Of a stretch of 64,000 bases of DNA, positions 59,345 through 64,000 are shown piece by piece (within the stretch, counting starts at the first letter, position 1; each line of letters opens with the position of its first letter). Source of the stretch: Zeus faber. Lineage: Eukaryota > Chordata > Actinopteri > Zeiformes > Zeidae. The DNA is taken from positions 24,023,822-24,087,821 of the forward strand of contig OY482853.1 of NCBI GenBank assembly GCA_960531495.1, given 5' to 3'. The notes under the pieces were generated by a model. That model ran no database searches. It was not told where the DNA came from and was given only the letters and a program-made list of their open reading frames with translations. The position numbers and the translations under genes were made by a program.

Positions 59345-59683
59345 GTGTATAGATATAATAATCTCTCCCTCTTTGTTTTGCTGCTTTGTGTCATGTGTCG
59401 AACCTCATTGTGTCTCTGTTTCCCTGTTTGTTTCCAACGTGTGTTCACTGTCCATGCTCCTGATTTAAAGAGGATTAAAAAAGCGTTTCTGCCCGTTTCC
59501 CGGGGACTCCTTGTTTTCGAAAAGGGGATTCTCGCTATTTACATCGATACAGTCGGCGTAATTCTAGATGATGGCTTCAGAATTAATTGCTCAAGGAACT
59601 ACACTGTGCCAGACCCGCCCGGTCTGTTTGACGGTGACGTCTGGCCCATGTACGTCAAACACAAGACACAAAAAAAATCTTGA
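59345..59683 (+). other. 112-codon open frame of unknown nature
   Basis: A frame in actn4 intron 1 with ordinary amino-acid composition: VHAPDLKRIKKAFLPVSRGL, then DTVGVILDDGFRINCSRNYT and PDPPGLFDGDVWPMYVKHKT. I do not recognise it. There is no splice evidence and no promoter. A T run of about 35 bases follows at 59739-59773. It may be chance or an unidentified repeat. Confidence 0.25.
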
Positions 59684-59738
59684 ATTATTGTTGTGCCCAC
59701 CAGAGCGCTGATCGAGTGACTATTTTGAGGATTTAGCT

Positions 59739-59773
<35 letters not shown>

Positions 59774-61388
59774 CTTTCTCGATTTTGGGCCACTCGTATT
59801 GTGGAGTGTAACGGTTTTCCTTTGTCTGTGCGGTTTAGCATTTCCGCTCTGGAGCCACTAACTGTACGTCCGGGGGGGGGGGGGGTTCGGCGCGGCCATA
59901 TTCAGGGGCATCCCGAGGCAGGTCCAGACTTTGATCTTTCTCTTCCTCTGGTGGTTCTGTGAGCACTAGGGAAAGACGTGGGTCCTCAGAGACTGAGCCC
60001 GGAGCATAGTCAGATAGATCCAACAGACAGAGATAAATGTACAGATTCTTTATTTATTTATTTATTTATTTTTTGTTTTGTTTCTTGTGGTTCTTGGGCG
60101 GAATAATGCAGGACTCTGGAGAATGTGGACTAGCTCCAAGGAGGGAAAACAACACACAAACGCATAAAATAAATGGGTTCTAAGCTGTCAATGAACGATA
60201 CACATGAGGTGAATCCCCTCCCTTCCATCCTGTAATACTGAATAATGCTGATATGATTCAAAATTCAAGAGGTACTGGGCTATACATCTCTCAAAACGTT
60301 GTGTTGCCGCAGTATCAGAGACTGTCAATGGAAATGTAATGGGAATAGGTAATGTGTGGAGGAAAATTTTCAAGTGTCTCATTAGAGTGTGATTTCAAAA
60401 TATTAATGCGTTCACAATACTTTTATACCGTGGAAAAATATGTCGTATCTGGGATGTTTTTTTTAGAAATTGGACCATACACTTATTGTCTCCATCTAAT
60501 TAACTATCACACCACGATGGTAGTATAGAACTGGATTCAAACCTGTAAATATAGCCAGATAAATCCACCTCAAAATCGATTGGTCACGTCAGATGAAGTT
60601 CATTCTTCCCCCGGCTCGGCTCACACACACATTTAACCAACGCACCATACGTCCAAAAAGGTAGTCCATAAAAGATTACCAAGGACAACGCGTACCCACA
60701 CCATCACCCCATTTGAGATATTATTTAGGCCCCTCACTGTCATGTGTACCGATCGTGTATAAATGACAGTTTGGGGAAGTGAGAAGCTGTGAGGAAGTGT
60801 AGTCGAGAGGCGGCTCTGCTTTCCTTGAGTTCTAAAAGACATAATTGGGCTGCAAAGAGGAAGGAAGACTGAGGTTTGCTGCGCCTTCCCAATGTCAAAT
60901 ACATACTCTGCATCACCACACACACATAGCCCAGCTCTAATACATACATCTGTATTCATATAATATCGATATTGTCATACGAGACTAAATATTCAGTGGG
61001 ATTTTGTTTATTCGGTTATTATTAGTTTTATCATTACGGTAAATTAATGCAGTTTTATGAACTTCATAGGCTGTTTTTATCACTGCCTCTTTCTGCTTAG
61101 TCGTAATGTCCATATAACTTAGGATTATTTCAAAATTACTAAATATCTTGGTCTGGAAACACTAATAGTCATCATCAAGTTATTGATCTCAAAGTAGTTG
61201 GTTAAAGCATATCGTGATACCTATAGTCTCTCAAGCAGCTGTTATCTGGGACGTGCAGTGAGGCAGAAAGACATGTCTCACTCTGCACAACAACACCTCC
61301 TTCCACATTGCATGCAACAGCCGTAGTTTCATTACTCCCAATCATACTGGCAGGAAAAAATGAATAATTCTAAGGGTAAAATTGCTTC

Positions 61389-61421
<33 letters not shown>

Positions 61422-63047
61422 GGGTCCGGCGGGGGAAACCCCGGCAGCTGTAGCTGGTGCAGAGAGGAGGGGAAAGAAGTGTAAGTTTCCTGGCGGGCCG
61501 AGCTACTGCGCTGAATGTGTCCGAGGGAAGTGGGTCTGTTGGAGGCTGCTCTCCTGTCTGATCCAATCAACCCCCAGGCATTATTCAGACCCCCACCCCA
61601 CCCCTCGCCTCGTTAACAAAGACTCCTCTGTCGTCCCCTCGCCCACCACTTACACAGTATGAAGCAGGGATTGCACGTCGCCGTGCACGTGGGAAGACTC
61701 AGACATGTGCGTTAACACAGCCGGATGCCCTGCAGTCGCGTCAAAGCCGGACGGATGTGTGAACATAGTGTGTGTTTGTGAGCGTGGGTTCAGCGTTGTT
61801 CCTTTCGCTGGAGCACGAAGACATTTCACTCAAACTTGTGTGAATTTATAGAAGAGATGGGCTTGCGTATTAACTTTTTATTTCATCCATATATTAAATG
61901 ATATCAATATTAAAGAATCATGTTGGTATATCGGACCAAAACTCAAGTTTTCAAGTAAAACCGAAACACTCACATATCATGAGTATTAGTGTCCAGTATT
62001 GAGTTAGGAAATCCAACTATCAGAATGTTCTATTTTGGGAGTCCATTTACATTATGAATCCCAAACTGAACATGAATTTACATTGTTAAATGTTTTTTGT
62101 CTGCTCCAAAAACAGGAGATTCAGATGCAGTAAAGCCAAAGCTGCTCAAACAGACAGAAAGGAGAGGTTGACATCGGCTTCTTTTTTAAGGTTTAGTTAT
62201 TAAGAATCTGTCAAATTTGAAAAATAATTGAATTACAATCTTAACTCGCTATACAATATATATTGACTTGGCATTATAATGTTGAATGGAATGTCCAACC
62301 TCAAACCTTTCTGTAGCCTCTGTAGACTCTGTTTTGCTGGGATGCTCAATTCTATGGCGGTGGATTCAGAAACCGAGTTCTGCTGGGTTCCTTAGCAACA
62401 GTTAAGCCGAGCTGTGGACCAACATGCTGGCACCTGAATATCAACCACTAGTACCAAGGCTGTTATGTTAATTTGATTCCCCTAAAGTATAAGCCTATAA
62501 GAATGCACATCCAGCTTTTTAATGAAGAAAATACATTAATTCATTTTTCATTTCACCTTTATTTAGTTCTCGCGGATACATTGAGAGATGAATCCTCATT
62601 TTCAATGATGCCGAGATCACATTATGCAGAAAAATTCACAAAAGATCACATTGGTTTAAATATTCTCTTGACATTTGGATCGCAACATGAATAATTATGA
62701 AATCTAACGATTTTGCAAAATATTTGATTAGTTAATATAATTTACATTATTTATCAGGCGATAATGAAAGCATTGTGACAGCTCTCACTAGTACCGGCTT
62801 CTACCTTCAGACTGGCTTTGTGACTCCACTTGGATCTATGTGATTCATTCTAAAAGTAGATCTTATCCCATGTTACAGTGGCTTTTTTTCGAAGCCAATT
62901 CCAATCTGACTTTTTTTTTTATTATCAAGGGTGCAAGATGCAAGAATAAATTTATTTGACCCATGTTCCTCATCCGTATAATATTGGTGATGGAGGAACA
63001 GAAGTCATAATACGTCTGCTACAGTAGTTTAGTATTTTGAGAGCTTA

Positions 63048-63137
63048 TTGTGCGTAATCACCGGGTGTCATGACATTTCACGGCATATATGTATGACCGT
63101 ATGTACATGTATGTGACAAATAACCTCTTGAACCTAG
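63048..63137 (+). mobile_element. L2 3' tail, plus strand
   Basis: AATCACCGGGTGTCATGACA, TTTCACGGCATATATGTATG, then ATGTGACAAATAACCTCTTGAA. It is the same end as the intact L2, keeping only about 90 bp. Confidence 0.75.
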
Positions 63138-64000
63138 ATGTGGAATATTTTGATGTAGACCAGACTTGACGATGGGGTGTTTTAACATTTTGTTCTGTCT
63201 GTGTATTTATTCTGGCCATCAGTTGCTGTCTAGTCTGCAGTTTCCCCCCCAATTTTCTTTTTATGTAAGACATTGAAGGTTTGTGGAAATGACCCGGTCA
63301 GCAGTTTGTCACAGACACACTCGACTGGACTGTTCCATACAGAACAGAAGGGAATGGGGAGGGCGGTGTTGCATATTATAGAAGTCATTTCGAAGGGATT
63401 ACATTGATCTTATATTGTAACCCCCACCCCACACACAACCCAACATCATAAAGTAGGACCCCAGTGTCACTTAGCTGTGTGTGTGTCTGTCTGTGTGTGT
63501 GTCTGTCTGTGTGTGTGTGTAAAGTAGAGTGAGGTCTCTGCAGGAGTCTTACTAGGGCAGGAAATCACTATCAGTTCAGTGTACCGGCCTCGGGGACAGT
63601 AAAGTATAGAGGGTAAATGCAGCATGTGTGCATTTTAGTGAGTGTAGGGAGGGGGCGATACTGAGTCCCTCTGGTGAACAAAATGTCTTCAAACATCATC
63701 AACGCTACGTTTAAAAGTAGGCCGCCGAGCCCTCAGGCCGTGTGTGTGCGTGTATGAAACAAGGGCGACATGGATTTATCACAACAACTGTGGGGAATTG
63801 TACACAATGACTATATCTAGCACATACACCAATCACCCACAACATTAAAACCACTGACAGGTGACGTGAATATCATTGCTCATCTCTTTCCAATGGCACC
63901 GTTAAAGGGATGGTATATATTAGGCAGCAAGTCAACAGTTGTCCTTCAGTTTAATCAGAAGTTGATGTTTTGGAAGCAAGGAAAAATGGGCAAGCGTAAC

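Overview
This window is vertebrate nuclear DNA, almost certainly from a ray-finned (teleost) fish. Its genes are split into short exons with GT/AG introns. Simple repeats are very dense, mainly long CA/GT runs plus GA, TA, ATCT and TTTA arrays. It also carries fish-type interspersed repeats of the L2, RTE and R2/NeSL-like LINE, hAT, pogo/Tigger-like and SINE-like classes. Nothing bacterial, viral or plasmid-like is present.

Four protein-coding genes can be read: map4k1 - eif3k - capn12-like - actn4. (1) About 391-12487, minus strand: the 5' part of map4k1 (HPK1), with the whole kinase domain and the start of the linker. The remaining exons lie beyond base 1. (2) 23377-27209, plus strand: complete eif3k, 8 exons, 222 residues. 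(3) 28057-43480, plus strand: a complete calpain, 20 coding exons, 685 residues, best called capn12-like from its position. (4) 47758-47883, plus strand: coding exon 1 of actn4 (alpha-actinin-4), followed by more than 16 kb of intron 1. I assembled exons by hand from protein similarity and splice sites. The reading phases of consecutive exons agree throughout; capn12 exons 12-13 are the weakest.

The 10 kb between map4k1 and eif3k is a nest of mobile elements. A decayed R2/NeSL-like LINE is split by a full-length L2 LINE with an intact 972-codon ORF, and again by a hAT transposon with an exact 8-bp target duplication. The hAT is itself interrupted by a SINE-like element with a 12-bp duplication and contains a foldback element. 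Smaller repeats (L2 tails, RTE, pogo-like, a second hAT-like remnant, a widespread fish repeat) occupy introns and intergenic gaps.

The genes are unrelated in function: a haematopoietic MAP4 kinase, a translation-initiation subunit, a calcium-regulated protease and an actin cross-linker. They sit together because this block is conserved across vertebrates (human 19q13.2). I found no obvious new biological system. The points most worth a second look are the nested and possibly permuted retroelement; two perfect hairpins with identical 7-nt loops that look like template-switch products; substitutions around the calpain active site; and a four-unit GC-box repeat just upstream of the calpain start.
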